A stretch of DNA of 64,000 nucleotides from Streptomyces venezuelae (GCF_008642375.1 NZ_CP029194.1:2108001-2172000), one strand, 5' to 3'; numbered from the stretch's first letter, positions 25,821-34,700 are shown. Notes: generated by a model not told the origin, from the sequence alone. A program made the numbers and translations.

Positions 25821-25880
25821 TCAGTGGCAGAGCAGTGCCGTCAGTGGCAGAGCAGTGCCCGTCAGTGGCAGAGCAGCGCC
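25821..25880. repeat. Three 19-bp copies of the pucR remnant's 3' end
   Basis: TCAGTGGCAGAGCAGTGCC occurs at 25821, 25841 and (with one change) 25862. Read on the minus strand each copy encodes A-L-L-C-H-stop or its frame-shifted equivalent, so the end of the pucR fragment has been triplicated in tandem. Confidence 0.85.
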
Positions 25881-26190
25881 GCTCGCAGGTCCGCCTTGTG
25901 CTCGAGCCGCGACAGGTCCCGGCCGGTGAGGGTCTCGATGCGTTCGACGCGGTAGTGGACCGTGTTGACGTGGACGTGGAGGGCCTCGGCGGTCCTCGCC
26001 CACGAGCAGTCGTGCGCCAGGAAGACCTCCAAGGTCTCCATGAGCATCGTGCCCGGCCCTCGGCCGGCGCCGAGGAGCGGTCCGAGGACCGTATCGCGGT
26101 ACACGTTCCGTACGTCGACGGGGATGCAGGCCATCAGCTTGCCCAGCCCGTCGAGGTCGTCGACTCCGGCCACGCGAGGGCACGCACGAC
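25862..26190 (-). pseudogene. PucR-family regulator, C-terminal fragment only
   Basis: About 105 codons encode the end of a PucR/CdaR-type regulator: GVDDLDGLGKLMACIP, LGPLLGAG, then the helix-turn-helix SWARTAEALHVHVNTVHYRVER and TGRDLSRLEHKADL. The several-hundred-residue N-terminal sensory part is missing. The open frame upstream shows no family similarity and no start signal near the fragment, so this is a remnant, not a short gene. It may be non-functional, although an isolated DNA-binding domain cannot be excluded. Confidence 0.8.
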
Positions 26191-26585
26191 ACCGGGTTTG
26201 TGGACGGTGGTGGTGCCGTTGCCGAACTCGGCGGTGCCGACGGCGACCAGCGGCGGCGACGGGCACCACGCCGTCCTGTCGTGGGCGGAGATCGACGGGG
26301 ACTTCGGCAACGCCCCCGTGCCGCTCGCGACCCGCATGGACGACGCGGACCTCGACACGGCCGGCGCCCAGCTCGTCGTCCCCTCCGACCGCTGCGGCGC
26401 CCGCTGTGTCAGCGCGGTGACCGGGATCTGGATCGGCGCGCACCGACTCCCCGGAACCCCACAGTCCAAGGACCGAGACCGCCGGACAGTCCCCCTCATC
26501 CCTTCCTCCAACCCCCTCGCATTCACCATGGAGACTCGCACTACGTTGTTGCAGATGAGCACGAAAGCGCCCTACCGTGTCGCAT
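26191..26585. other. Intergenic region between gene remnants
   Basis: Open frames here look like chance frames in high-GC DNA. A plus-strand stretch (LSWAEIDGDFGNAPVPL...) has gene-like composition but was not recognised; it may be part of another decayed gene. Confidence 0.4.
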
Positions 26586-26740
26586 ATGCAGTCCCACACC
26601 CTCGACCGGGCCGGGAGACCGACCGGGTCGCGACCCATCGCGACGAGAGCGGCCGGCGTGTGATCGGGCGGGGACTGGAAGTCGGCATGCGGGCCACCGC
26701 CCGCGTGAAGTCGACCGGCGTGCACATCGAGCGCACCTGA
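26586..26740 (+). pseudogene. Decayed second mopI gene (HTH-TOBE) with internal deletions
   Basis: The start ATG-CAG-TCC-CAC-ACC (MQSHT) corresponds to the usual Mop start. After a frame change, HRDESGRRVIG matches the end of the helix-turn-helix region. LEVGMRATARVKSTGVHIERT, ending at a stop, matches the last part of the TOBE domain of the gene at 25401 (LDVGVTVTARVKST...). The segments between are missing: most of the first 30 residues and about 60 from the middle. Both gene ends are retained. Confidence 0.75.
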
Positions 26741-26829
26741 CCCCTCACGGAGTACCGAGAGACCTCGGCCGTCGGCGCGGCCGGCCTCGCACCGCACCTT
26801 CCGTTCCTCCTCAAGGAGTTCAGACCCTC

Positions 26830-27642
26830 GTGTTCCTCACCGCCACCAGACGCCGTACGGCCGCGTCCGTCCTCACCGCCGCCCTCCTCGTCCCGCTCGC
26901 GGCCTGCTCGTCGGAGGACGACACCAAGAAGGACACCAACGGCTCCCCCGCCTCCGGCTCCGCGAGCGCGGTACCCAAGGCGAATCTGACGGTCCTCGCC
27001 GCCGCCTCGCTCACCAACGTCTTCAAGACGGCGGGGGCCGCGTACGAGAAGGCCCACCCCGGCACGGAGATCACCTTCTCCTTCGCGGGCTCGCAGGAGC
27101 TGGTCGCCCAGGTCTCGCAGGGTTCGCCCGCCGACGTCCTGGTCACGGCCGACACCAAGAGCATGGACAAGGTCAAGGCCGACACCGGCACGCCGACGGT
27201 CATCGCGAAGAACCGCCTGGTCATCGCCACCGGCGAGGGCAACCCGTTCAAGATCGATGCCCTGGAGGACCTCGCGGACACCAAGCTCAAGGTGGTCCTC
27301 GCCGCCCCCGAGGTACCGGCCGGCAAGTACAGCAAGAAGATCCTCGACGCCCAGGAGATCACGGTGAAGCCGGTCTCCCAGGAGCCCAGCGTCCGCGCCG
27401 TGCTCAGCAAGGTCGAACTGGGCGAGGCCGACGCCGGCCTCGTCTACAAGACCGACGCCGACAGCGCCAAGGACAAGGTCGACGCCGTCGAGATCCCCGA
27501 CACCCAGAACGCCATCGCCCAGTACCCCGCGGCCACCCTGAAGGACTCGAAGAACACGGAGGCCGCCACCGCCTTCGTCACCTGGCTGTCCTCCCCCGAG
27601 GGCCAGAAGATCCTCCAGGACGCCGGCTTCCAGAAGCCGTGA
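26830..27642 (+). CDS. modA: Molybdate ABC transporter substrate-binding lipoprotein ModA
   Basis: The 270-residue protein has a lipoprotein signal with lipobox LAAC (Cys26) and a Ser/Lys-rich spacer. The ModA core follows: LTVLAAASLTNVFKTAG, FSFAGSQELVAQVSQGSPADVLVTAD, LVIATGEGNP, and the C-terminal VTWLSSPEGQKILQDAGF. The serine and backbone contacts for molybdate lie in ASLT and SFAGSQ. AAGGAG lies 11 bases before GTG, rather far. The permease ModB and ATPase ModC that should follow are absent; a terminator and a TetR remnant come next. Transport would need partners elsewhere. Confidence 0.93.
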   Translation: MFLTATRRRTAASVLTAALLVPLAACSSEDDTKKDTNGSPASGSASAVPKANLTVLAAASLTNVFKTAGAAYEKAHPGTEITFSFAGSQELVAQVSQGSPADVLVTADTKSMDKVKADTGTPTVIAKNRLVIATGEGNPFKIDALEDLADTKLKVVLAAPEVPAGKYSKKILDAQEITVKPVSQEPSVRAVLSKVELGEADAGLVYKTDADSAKDKVDAVEIPDTQNAIAQYPAATLKDSKNTEAATAFVTWLSSPEGQKILQDAGFQKP

Positions 27643-27669
27643 CCGCCCGGAGCCAATGATCGCGAGGGA

Positions 27670-27694
27670 CTGCCCGGATCGGGGGAACGGGCAG
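27670..27694 (+). terminator. Hairpin after modA
   Basis: Arms CTGCCCG (27670-27676) and CGGGCAG (27688-27694) are flanked by G-rich/C-rich extensions. It lies 27 bp beyond the modA stop and would end transcription where modB would be expected. Confidence 0.55.
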
Positions 27695-27748
27695 CCCCCC
27701 GACTTCCCGCCCGGCGACATGATTCCGGACCACCCCTGAAAGGCCCTC

Positions 27749-28198
27749 ATGCCACCTGCTCCCCAGTCGGCCGGCCGGCACGAGCGGAACAAGCAGGTCG
27801 AGCTCGACCGCATCTCCGCCGCGACCCGTGAGCCGTTTGCCGATCGCGGCGTCGACGAGGTCACCAACCAGCAGATCGCCGACGAGGCCGACATCGGCAC
27901 TGCCACGTTGTTCCTGGCCGCCAAGACCAAGGGCGAGCGCGAGATGGTCTTCGGTGACCCCACTGAGCCCCGTCACCAGCAGGCCCTGGCGGTCACCGCG
28001 CGCACCGAGGAGGCCATCGCCCACATGGGCCGTGCCGGGCGGCTCAACGAGAGCGATGTCGCGACGCTGGCGCGCGTCGCGTCCGCCGTACTCTTCCTCG
28101 CGCGGGCCGCGAGCGTGAACGCGACCGCGAGCGTCGACGAGGTCCCGCGTGACATCCGGGACCAGCCGGTGGTCGTACTGCCGCGCCGGCGCCGGTGA
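27749..28198 (+). pseudogene. TetR-family regulator with a central in-frame deletion
   Basis: The 149-codon frame opens with a TetR DNA-binding domain: ISAATREPFADRGVDEVTNQQIADEADIGTATLFLAAKTKGE. It then jumps directly to the ligand-domain end (REMVFGDPTEP...LARVASAVLFLARAASVNATASVDEVPRDIRDQ). About 60 residues of the usual 200 between KTKGE and REMVFGD are missing. The LAAKTKGE segment also lacks the conserved tyrosine. GAAAGG precedes the ATG. The deletion is in frame, so a shortened protein may still be made, but a working ligand pocket is unlikely. Confidence 0.7.
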
Positions 28199-28323
28199 CG
28201 CTCCGACTGGCAGCGCCACCGCCGGCCGGGGGGTGATCACAGCCCCTCGCGGTGCCCGAAGTGTTCGACTGCGGGTGCGACCGGCGCGCACACGCCGCAC
28301 GGTGCCAGGGGCTTTGACCCCGG

Positions 28324-28899
28324 TCAGCCGGCTTCCGTCAGGGCCGCGTGCGCGGCGGCGAGGATCTCCTCGGAGAGTGGGGAACCCGCGGTGGCCCGGG
28401 ACAGCACCAGCGCACCGAACAAGGTGCACAGCCGGGCGATGCCGTCCTCGCCCTTCCCGGCGGCCCCGACCGGGGCGAGGAACGCGGCAAAGTCGGCCAC
28501 CCCCTCGGTGTAGGTGCGACGGGCCTCGCAGTCCTCATCTCCGCGTGCGACGTCGACGGCGAGGGCCGCGACCGGGCAGCCGCCCGCCGGGTCGTCACGG
28601 TGCTCGACGGAGAGGTAGGCGTCGATCAGGGCCCGCTGAGCGGTATCCCGCCGCCCGTCGTACTGCTCGAGCCCGGCCGTATGGCGCCGGGCGAGCTCGG
28701 CGAAGGCGTGGGCGGTCGCCTCGTCGACGAGCGCCTCCTTGGAGGCGAACTGCTTGTAGAAGCCGCCGTGGGTCAGGCCGGCCGCCTTCATGAGGTCGGC
28801 GACGCTCACCTGGGTGCCCTGCTCCCGGAACAGCCGGGAGGCGGTGTCCACCACCCGCCTGCGGTTCTCCTGCGCCTGCGCCTGCGATACGCGGCCCAT
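28324..28899 (-). CDS. TetR/AcrR-family transcriptional regulator
   Basis: This complete 191-residue regulator has an N-terminal helix-turn-helix (RRVVDTASRLFREQG, VSVADLMKAAGLTHGGFYKQFASKEAL). Its C-terminal domain has the PAGGCPVAAL motif seen in AcrR/NemR-like repressors that sense electrophiles through a cysteine. GGAGG five bases before ATG sets the start (a GTG two codons earlier is the alternative). It diverges from the SDR gene, with a perfect 15-bp-arm palindrome between them, so it very likely represses both. Confidence 0.88.
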   Translation of the reverse strand: MGRVSQAQAQENRRRVVDTASRLFREQGTQVSVADLMKAAGLTHGGFYKQFASKEALVDEATAHAFAELARRHTAGLEQYDGRRDTAQRALIDAYLSVEHRDDPAGGCPVAALAVDVARGDEDCEARRTYTEGVADFAAFLAPVGAAGKGEDGIARLCTLFGALVLSRATAGSPLSEEILAAAHAALTEAG

Positions 28900-28939
28900 G
28901 GCCACCTCCCATTTGGATGTCGACTGGCATCTATCGTAT

Positions 28940-28977
28940 CCCCATGTTTAGATTGGGTTCGTAATCTAAACATGGGG
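28940..28977. promoter_or_regulatory. Perfect 15-bp inverted repeat, probable TetR operator
   Basis: CCCCATGTTTAGATT (28940-28954) and its exact complement (28963-28977) flank 8 bp. The A/T-rich centre stands out in GC-rich DNA. It lies between the divergent TetR and SDR starts, 40 bp from each. Confidence 0.8.
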
Positions 28978-29017
28978 CGTGCGACTCGACGGCGCCCGCC
29001 GAAGACCAGGAGCAGGC

Positions 29018-29710
29018 ATGGAACTGAAGAACGCGGTCGCGGTCGTCACCGGCGCCAACCGGGGCCTCGGGCGGCACCTGGCCGCCCAGCTCGTGGAGCG
29101 CGGCGCGAAGGTGTACGCGGCGGCCCGCCGCCCCGAGACGGTCGATGTGCCGGGCACCGTCCCGCTGCGCCTCGACGTGACGGACGAGGCGTCGATACGG
29201 GAGGCCGCCCGCATCGCGTCGGACGCGACCCTGCTGATCAACAACGCGGGCATCTCCACCGGCGCGACGCTGATCGAAGGCGACACCGATGAGGTGCGCC
29301 GGGAGATGGAGACCAACTTCTACGGCCCGCTCGCCGCGACCCGCGCCTTCGCCCCCGTCATCGAGGGCAACGGCGGCGGCGCCGTACTCAACGTCCTGTC
29401 CGCCCTGTCCTGGTTCCACCCTGCCGCCCTCGGCTCCTACGCCGCATCCAAGGCCGCCGCCTGGGCACTGAGTGACGCGACCCGCGACGAGCTGGCGCCC
29501 CGGGGCATCGCCGTCTCGGCGCTGCACGTCGGCTACATGGACACCGACATGGCCGCCGGCGTGCCCGCCGACCAGAAGGTCGCCGCCGCCGACGTCGCGG
29601 CCCAGGCCCTGTACGGCATCGAGACCGGCCTGCCCGAGATCCTCGCCGACGAGACCAGCCGGTACGTCAAGCAGAGCCTGTCCGCGGCGCCCCAGCCGAA
29701 CGCAGGCTGA
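29018..29710 (+). CDS. Short-chain dehydrogenase/reductase (SDR)
   Basis: The 230-residue oxidoreductase has the nucleotide-binding motif TGANRGLG, the structural NNAG in INNAGIS, and the catalytic Ser...Tyr-x3-Lys in SALSWFHPAALGSYAASK. The acid after the second strand is absent in the AARRP region, favouring NADP(H). The substrate is unknown. AGGAG five bases before ATG fixes the start. The gene is the expected target of the divergent TetR regulator and, with the oxidoreductase at 30272, may take part in detoxifying carbonyls or quinones. Confidence 0.88.
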   Translation: MELKNAVAVVTGANRGLGRHLAAQLVERGAKVYAAARRPETVDVPGTVPLRLDVTDEASIREAARIASDATLLINNAGISTGATLIEGDTDEVRREMETNFYGPLAATRAFAPVIEGNGGGAVLNVLSALSWFHPAALGSYAASKAAAWALSDATRDELAPRGIAVSALHVGYMDTDMAAGVPADQKVAAADVAAQALYGIETGLPEILADETSRYVKQSLSAAPQPNAG

Positions 29711-29766
29711 CGCTCACCCCGCCACCGCGGCGCGCCCCCTTCCCACCCCTCGCGCAAGGACCTTTC

Positions 29767-30134
29767 ATGCGTTGTACGACCTTCGGGCGCCTGACCGGAC
29801 TGCGCGTGTCCGAGTACGCGCTCGGCACCGCGGACTTCGGCACCGGCTGGGGCGCGGGCGCCGAGCCGGACGAGGCACGCCGGATCTTCGACCGGTTCGC
29901 CGAGGCCGGCGGCACAACTCCTGCGCGGGCTCGACGACCTGGTGGGGGAGACCGGCGTGACACCCGCCCAGGCGGCGGTGGCCCGGGTGCGCGAGCGCGC
30001 CGCAGTACACCCGACTGCCCGAGGTCAGCGCGGTGCCGCTCGGCGCGCCCCACGAAGGGATCGGCGCCTCCCTGGACGGCCTCCAGGGAGGCTCGGCCGA
30101 CCGCGTCACCGCCCCTGACGTGCCGGTGGCCTGA
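29767..30134 (+). pseudogene. Aldo/keto reductase with two internal deletions
   Basis: Three pieces of an aldo/keto reductase are joined head to tail. The N-terminus (TTFGRLTGLRVSEYALGTADFG...FDRFAEAGGT) ends at about 29914. After a frame change a C-terminal-third piece follows (LLRGLDDLVGETGVTPAQAAVARVRERA). After another frame change comes the C-terminus (YTRLPEVSAVPLGAPHEG...RVTAPDVPVA) with a stop at 30132. The catalytic Asp-Tyr-Lys-His region is missing, so the enzyme is dead. Gene order and ends are preserved, which points to internal deletions. Confidence 0.8.
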
Positions 30135-30271
30135 CGGGTGAACGCCACTGAGGACGCGGTGCGCCCAGCCGCAGCCAGGAAGACAACACGAACTATCTCG
30201 TACCGGGAGAAGCCCGGGGCGAGCACAGATCCCGGCCCCTTCCAGGGACGGGACACGGAACGGAGACGACG

Positions 30272-31276
30272 ATGAGGGCCTTCATGGTCGAGAAGTACGG
30301 CGGCCAGGCGGGGATGCGCGCCGCCGAAATGCCCGACCCGCAGGTGGGCGCCGACGACGTCCTGGTCAAGATCCACGCGGCGAGCGTCAACCCGCTGGAC
30401 CTCAGGATCCGCAACGGGGACTTCAAGGCGGTCCTGCCCTACCGTCTCCCCCTCGTCCTGGGCAACGACCTCGCCGGAGAGGTCCTGCAGGTCGGGTCCT
30501 CCGTCACCCGCTTCGCGGTGGGTGACGAGGTCTACGCCCGGCCCGACAAGGACCGCATCGGCACCTTCGCCGAACTCCTCGCAGTCCACCAGGACGACCT
30601 GGCGCCCAAACCCGTCACCCTCACCATGACCGAGGCCGCTTCCCTGCCCCTGGTCGCCCTGACCGCATGGCAGGCACTGGTCGAGCGCGCCCGCGTACAG
30701 CCGGGCCAGAAGGTCCTCGTCCACGCGGGCGCCGGGGGTCTCGGCTCCTTCGCCGTCCAGCTGGCCAAGGCGCTGGGCGCTCATGTGGCCACCACCGTGA
30801 GTACCGCCAAGGTCGACCTGGTGAAGGACCTCGGCGCGGACGTCGTCGTCGACTACCGCACGCAGAACTTCGAGGAGATCCTCGACGGCTACGACGTCGT
30901 CCTCGACAGCCTCGGCGGCGAGATCCTCGCCAAGTCCCTGCGCGTTCTCAAGCCCGGCGGCCTGGCTATCTCCGTCGCGGGCCCGCCCGACCCGGCCACC
31001 GCCCGCGAACTCGGCTCGAACCCGGTCCTGCGTCTGGCCATCACCGCCCTCAGCGCCAAGACCCGGCGCCGGGCGAAGCGTCTCGGTGTGACGTACTCCT
31101 TCCTGTTCATGAAGGCCAGCGGTGGCCAACTGCGCGAACTCGCACCGCTCCTCGACTCCGGGAAGATCCGCCCCGTCGTCGACACCGTCTTCCCGTTCGT
31201 CGACACCCTCCACGCCATGGAGTACGTCGAGAAGGGCCGGGCGAAGGCCGGCAAGGTCGTCGTCTCCATGACGTAG
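30272..31276 (+). CDS. NADP-dependent quinone oxidoreductase-type MDR protein
   Basis: This 334-residue member of the medium-chain dehydrogenase/reductase family lacks zinc ligands. It has ASVNPLDLRIRNGDF, GNDLAGEV, the LVHAGAGGLGSFAVQLAK nucleotide site and a C-terminal VDTVFPFVDTLHAMEY. It resembles quinone oxidoreductases and enone/enoyl reductases. It should reduce quinones or activated alkenes using NADPH. It lies downstream of the aldo/keto reductase remnant and upstream of an alpha/beta hydrolase. Context suggests detoxification, with no specific substrate. Confidence 0.87.
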   Translation: MRAFMVEKYGGQAGMRAAEMPDPQVGADDVLVKIHAASVNPLDLRIRNGDFKAVLPYRLPLVLGNDLAGEVLQVGSSVTRFAVGDEVYARPDKDRIGTFAELLAVHQDDLAPKPVTLTMTEAASLPLVALTAWQALVERARVQPGQKVLVHAGAGGLGSFAVQLAKALGAHVATTVSTAKVDLVKDLGADVVVDYRTQNFEEILDGYDVVLDSLGGEILAKSLRVLKPGGLAISVAGPPDPATARELGSNPVLRLAITALSAKTRRRAKRLGVTYSFLFMKASGGQLRELAPLLDSGKIRPVVDTVFPFVDTLHAMEYVEKGRAKAGKVVVSMT

Positions 31277-31446
31277 GGCAGACCCGCCGGCACCGACCAG
31301 CTCCACCAGCTCACCGTCCATGCCGGGCAAGGCGTGATGCGCCTGGTCACGGGGCTGGCGCCGGCTTCGGCAGGGCCGTCATCAGCCCCGGCGGACCCGC
31401 CGCCACCCCGCGGCGGGCGACCAGAAACACACCGGGAGAAACCATC

Positions 31447-32313
31447 ATGAGCAGCACCGGCACCCCGAACGAACCCGTCATCACCTCGTACGCCCACGCC
31501 CCGACCCGCACCGTCACCGCCGGCGAGGTCACCTACGCTTTCCGCGAGCTGGGACCCAAGGGCGGCGTCCCCGTCGTGTTCTTCGTGCACCTCGCCGCGA
31601 CCCTGGACAACTGGGACCCGCGCATCGTCGACCCCCTCGCGAAGGGCCGTCACGTCATCGCCTTCGACCAGCGCGGTGTCGGGGCCTCCACGGGCCAGGT
31701 GCCGGACAGCATCGAGGCGATGGCTGATGACGCCTACACCTTCGTCACGGCGCTCGGCTTCGACAGGATCGACGTCTTCTCCTTCTCCCTCGGTGGCTTC
31801 ATCGCCCAGGCCCTGGTGGTGAAGCACCCCGAGCTCGTCCGCAGACTCGTTCTCACCGGCACAGGACCCAAGGGCGGCAAGGACATCGACAAGGTCGCCG
31901 CCATCACGTACCAGGACATGCTGCGCGCCACCCTGACCCGGCTGGACCCCAAGGAATTCCTGTTCTTCAACCGCAACACCACCGGCAAGCTCGCCGCGCG
32001 CGCGTTCGTCAACCGGCTCGAAGAGCGCACTGCCGGCCGCGATGCGAAGATCAAGATCAAAGCGTTCCGGACGCAGCTGAAGGCGATCAAGAAATGGGGG
32101 CGCTCCACCCCCGACGACCTGTCGCAGCTCGCCCAGCCCACCCTGATCGCCAATGGCGACAACGACCGCATGGTGCCTTCGGTCCTCTCCGAGGACCTGC
32201 ACCGACGCATCAAGGACAGCGAGCTGATCATCTACCCCGACTCCGGCCACGGCGGCATCTTCCAGCACCACCAGCAGTTCGCCCCCCTCGCGGTCGAGTT
32301 CCTCGCCCGTTGA
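31447..32313 (+). CDS. Alpha/beta-fold hydrolase
   Basis: The 288-residue hydrolase has the nucleophile elbow FSFSLGG, an acid in ANGDNDRMVPS and the catalytic histidine in PDSGHGGIFQHH. FVHLAATLDNWD forms the oxyanion-hole loop, with L-A replacing the usual H-G. It is similar to haloperoxidase/lactonase-like hydrolases. GGGAG 11 bases before the ATG gives a plausible ribosome site. The 170-bp gap before it contains nothing recognised. Confidence 0.85.
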   Translation: MSSTGTPNEPVITSYAHAPTRTVTAGEVTYAFRELGPKGGVPVVFFVHLAATLDNWDPRIVDPLAKGRHVIAFDQRGVGASTGQVPDSIEAMADDAYTFVTALGFDRIDVFSFSLGGFIAQALVVKHPELVRRLVLTGTGPKGGKDIDKVAAITYQDMLRATLTRLDPKEFLFFNRNTTGKLAARAFVNRLEERTAGRDAKIKIKAFRTQLKAIKKWGRSTPDDLSQLAQPTLIANGDNDRMVPSVLSEDLHRRIKDSELIIYPDSGHGGIFQHHQQFAPLAVEFLAR

Positions 32314-32394
32314 CCTCTGGCGAACTCCACCACTGCACGTGTCGGCGAGAAGAGCAGCACCAGGAGCGCCTCATCGTCCGCCGCTCAGCCGGGC

Positions 32395-32928
32395 GTGGAG
32401 AAGAAGCACCTCACTTCCTCGATCCTGCTCCGGGTACGCACCGACCAGCCCCGTCAGACCGGCATGGATCACTGGAAGGGACCGCACTCAGGGATCATCT
32501 CCGCCACCCCGGGCCTGGAGGAGTACCGACAGATCCACCTCGCCGAGCACAACCCGGGCCGGTGGCCGGCGACCGACGGGGTGCAGACCTCGATCCCGGC
32601 GGACCGGAAGATCGACGGCGCCTCCGAGGTCACCTTCCGATCGGCGCTTGCGCCCCTGAAAGGGCGTAAGCAGACGAAGCTGGCCCACGCCGACGAGATC
32701 AACGTGTTCCGCCGCACCCTGAGTACCGCTGCGGCGGTGATCACTCCCCGGATCACGGATGCCGCCCTGGAGTGCGGTGCTCTCCCGGCTGCGAGGCGAG
32801 CCCGTCCCACAGGCTCTCGCATCATCGCCAGCGCCTCGGCCGAAAGGTCCCTGCTTGAGGCATTGCGAGAACTGGCGCCGGCTGCCTCGGGCGAATTGTG
32901 TTCAGTCGGACCGGGTGGGGGCTCGTAG
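32395..32928 (+). pseudogene. Conserved protein (EthD-like, tentative), C-terminus lost
   Basis: The first 110 codons read like a conserved protein (HLTSSILLRVRTDQPRQTGMDHWKGPHSGIISA..., EYRQIHLAEHNPGRWPA, EINVFRRTL). The W-K-G-P-H segment is reminiscent of EthD-type dimeric barrels. After RRTL (about 32725) the composition changes to an Arg/Ala-rich sequence without similarity. I infer that the original C-terminus was deleted and the frame runs into unrelated DNA up to the kinase gene. GTG has no clear ribosome site. The family is from memory and unverified. Confidence 0.5.
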
Positions 32929-34023
32929 TTCGATCTTGTAACCGCCTTCTGGGGTGGGTTCGGCGGTGAGGGTGCCGTCGAGCAGTTCGGCGCGTTCTCT
33001 CAGGCCGATGAGGCCGTGGCGGGCGCTGGGCAGGGCGACGGTCGGGCGGCTGGGGGCGGTGTTGGTGACGGTGACGCCGAAGTGGTGCGCGTCGTGCCGG
33101 AGGCGTACCTCGGCGCGGGCTCCGGGGGCGTGCTTGCGTACATTGGTGAGGGCTTCCTGGACCGTGCGGTAGACGGTGCGCTGGGCGGTGGTGCTGATGC
33201 CGGGAGGAAGCTCTCCGGTCAGGGTGGTCTCGATGCCGCTGTTGGCGATGAGCTGCTGGAGGTCGGCGAGGGTGGGCTGGGGGGTGAGTTCGGTCGCCTT
33301 GCCGCCGGAGGCGCGGAGCAGGGTGACCATGTGGCGGAGTTCGTCAAGGGTGTTCGCGCTCAGGGTGCGGATGGTGCGCGCGGCCTCGCGGGCGTCGGGG
33401 TCCTTGGCGGCCATCTGCAGGGCTCCGGCCTGGACGGCGATGAGGCTGACCTGGTGGGAGACGACGTCGTGCATCTCGCGGGCCAGCTGGGCACGTTCGC
33501 GGGCGAGGACGGTCTGGGCGTAGAGGGCGCGTTCGTGTTCCCGGGCCTCCTCGACCTCGACGAGCTGGCGGGCCACGTCGTGCCTGGCCTGCACGAGTTG
33601 GCCGAACAGGACGGGGGCGAAGGCCGTGGCCAGGGTGTAGACGAACTGGACGAGTGTCCAGGTCCGGTCCCCGTCGAACGCGTCGGACAGCGGCCAGGCG
33701 AGCGTGCCCGCAGCGGCGTTCAGCAGCGCGCAGCCGGCGAGCAACGGGCGGCTGCGGGTGGACGCGGCCAGTGTGTACAGGGCGGCGATCGGGGCGACCG
33801 CGACGTCCATGAACAGGGTCATGGGCAGGGTCAGCAGGAAGACGGTCAGCGGGAAGCGCCTGCGGAGAAACAGGCCGGCGGAGCCCACGGCGGCGCAGGC
33901 CCACATCACAGGGGTGCCCTCGCCCAGGAGGTTGATCCAGGCGTCGAGTGCGGCCAGCATCACGAGCCCCGTGTCGACGGCCCAGGGCGGTACGGGCCGC
34001 CACCATGCCCGGCCCGCGCTCAT
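32902..34023 (-). CDS. NarL-type sensor histidine kinase
   Basis: This 373-residue kinase has four to five N-terminal membrane helices (residues 15-145). The dimerisation helix carries His185 in AREMHDVVSHQVSLIAVQ and a C-terminal ATPase follows (SARHGLIGLRERAELLDGTL). This design is common in Streptomyces (DesK/LiaS-like). Its ATG overlaps the stop of the upstream response regulator gene (ATGA), so the two are coupled. Its 3' end overlaps the end of the truncated gene at 32395 on the other strand. Confidence 0.9.
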   Translation of the reverse strand: MSAGRAWWRPVPPWAVDTGLVMLAALDAWINLLGEGTPVMWACAAVGSAGLFLRRRFPLTVFLLTLPMTLFMDVAVAPIAALYTLAASTRSRPLLAGCALLNAAAGTLAWPLSDAFDGDRTWTLVQFVYTLATAFAPVLFGQLVQARHDVARQLVEVEEAREHERALYAQTVLARERAQLAREMHDVVSHQVSLIAVQAGALQMAAKDPDAREAARTIRTLSANTLDELRHMVTLLRASGGKATELTPQPTLADLQQLIANSGIETTLTGELPPGISTTAQRTVYRTVQEALTNVRKHAPGARAEVRLRHDAHHFGVTVTNTAPSRPTVALPSARHGLIGLRERAELLDGTLTAEPTPEGGYKIELRAPTRSD

Positions 34024-34700
34024 CGTCCTTTGTCCCCTGCCGTGTTGTCGTCGTCGTGGGTGAGCAGTCCTGCGCGCTCGGCGAGCAGTGCCGCCCGGAC
34101 ACGGCTGGTGACCCGCAGCTTGGTCAGGATCGAGCTGACGTGGTCCTTGACGGTGCCCGCGCTCAGGTGGATGCGGGTGCCGATGTCGGCGTTGGAGAGT
34201 CCTTCGGCGACCAGGACGAGGACGTTGCGTTCCCGATCACTGAGGAGGCCGACGCGTGCGACGTCCGAGTCCTGGGGTGCTCCGGCCCCCGGGTGGCTGC
34301 GGAGCAGCGCGCGTGATGCCTTCGGCGACATGACGATGCCGCCCGCGGCCAGGGTGCGGACCAGCTGGGCGAGCTGTTCGGGCTCGGTGTCCTTGAGGAG
34401 GAAGCCGGAGGCTCCCGAGCGCAGGGCGGTGAGGATGTACTCGTCGGTGTCGAAGGTGGTCAGCATGGCCACGTGCGGCGGTTCGGGCAGCGTCTGGATC
34501 TGCCGCAGCACGGTCAGACCGTCCACGTCCGGCATGCGGATGTCGAGGAGCACGACGTCCGGCAACTCGCGCCGGACCACGTCGGCCGCCTGCGCCCCTG
34601 CCGCTGTCGCCACGACCTCGATGCCGTCGGACGCGTTCAGGATCATCTGGAAACCGGACCGCACCAGGGCCTCGTCGTCCACCACCACTACCCGGATCAC
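34020..34700 (-). CDS. NarL-type response regulator
   Basis: The 226-residue regulator has a receiver with Asp53 in VVLLDIRMPD and a LuxR-type helix-turn-helix (LSDRERNVLVLVAEGLSNADIGTRIHLS). It is first in the pair with the kinase that overlaps its end. Its likely target is unknown; the divergent small membrane protein at 35025 is a candidate because the 324-bp gap would hold both promoters. Confidence 0.92.
   Translation of the reverse strand: MIRVVVVDDEALVRSGFQMILNASDGIEVVATAAGAQAADVVRRELPDVVLLDIRMPDVDGLTVLRQIQTLPEPPHVAMLTTFDTDEYILTALRSGASGFLLKDTEPEQLAQLVRTLAAGGIVMSPKASRALLRSHPGAGAPQDSDVARVGLLSDRERNVLVLVAEGLSNADIGTRIHLSAGTVKDHVSSILTKLRVTSRVRAALLAERAGLLTHDDDNTAGDKGR

Noticed and set aside
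26191..26585. Gene-like plus-strand stretch between PucR and mopI remnants
   Set aside because: No start signal and no family recognised; kept only as intergenic sequence.
30135..32394. Possible transposon between the aldo/keto reductase remnant and the truncated gene
   Set aside because: No terminal inverted repeats or transposase were seen; both genes in the interval are intact enzymes.
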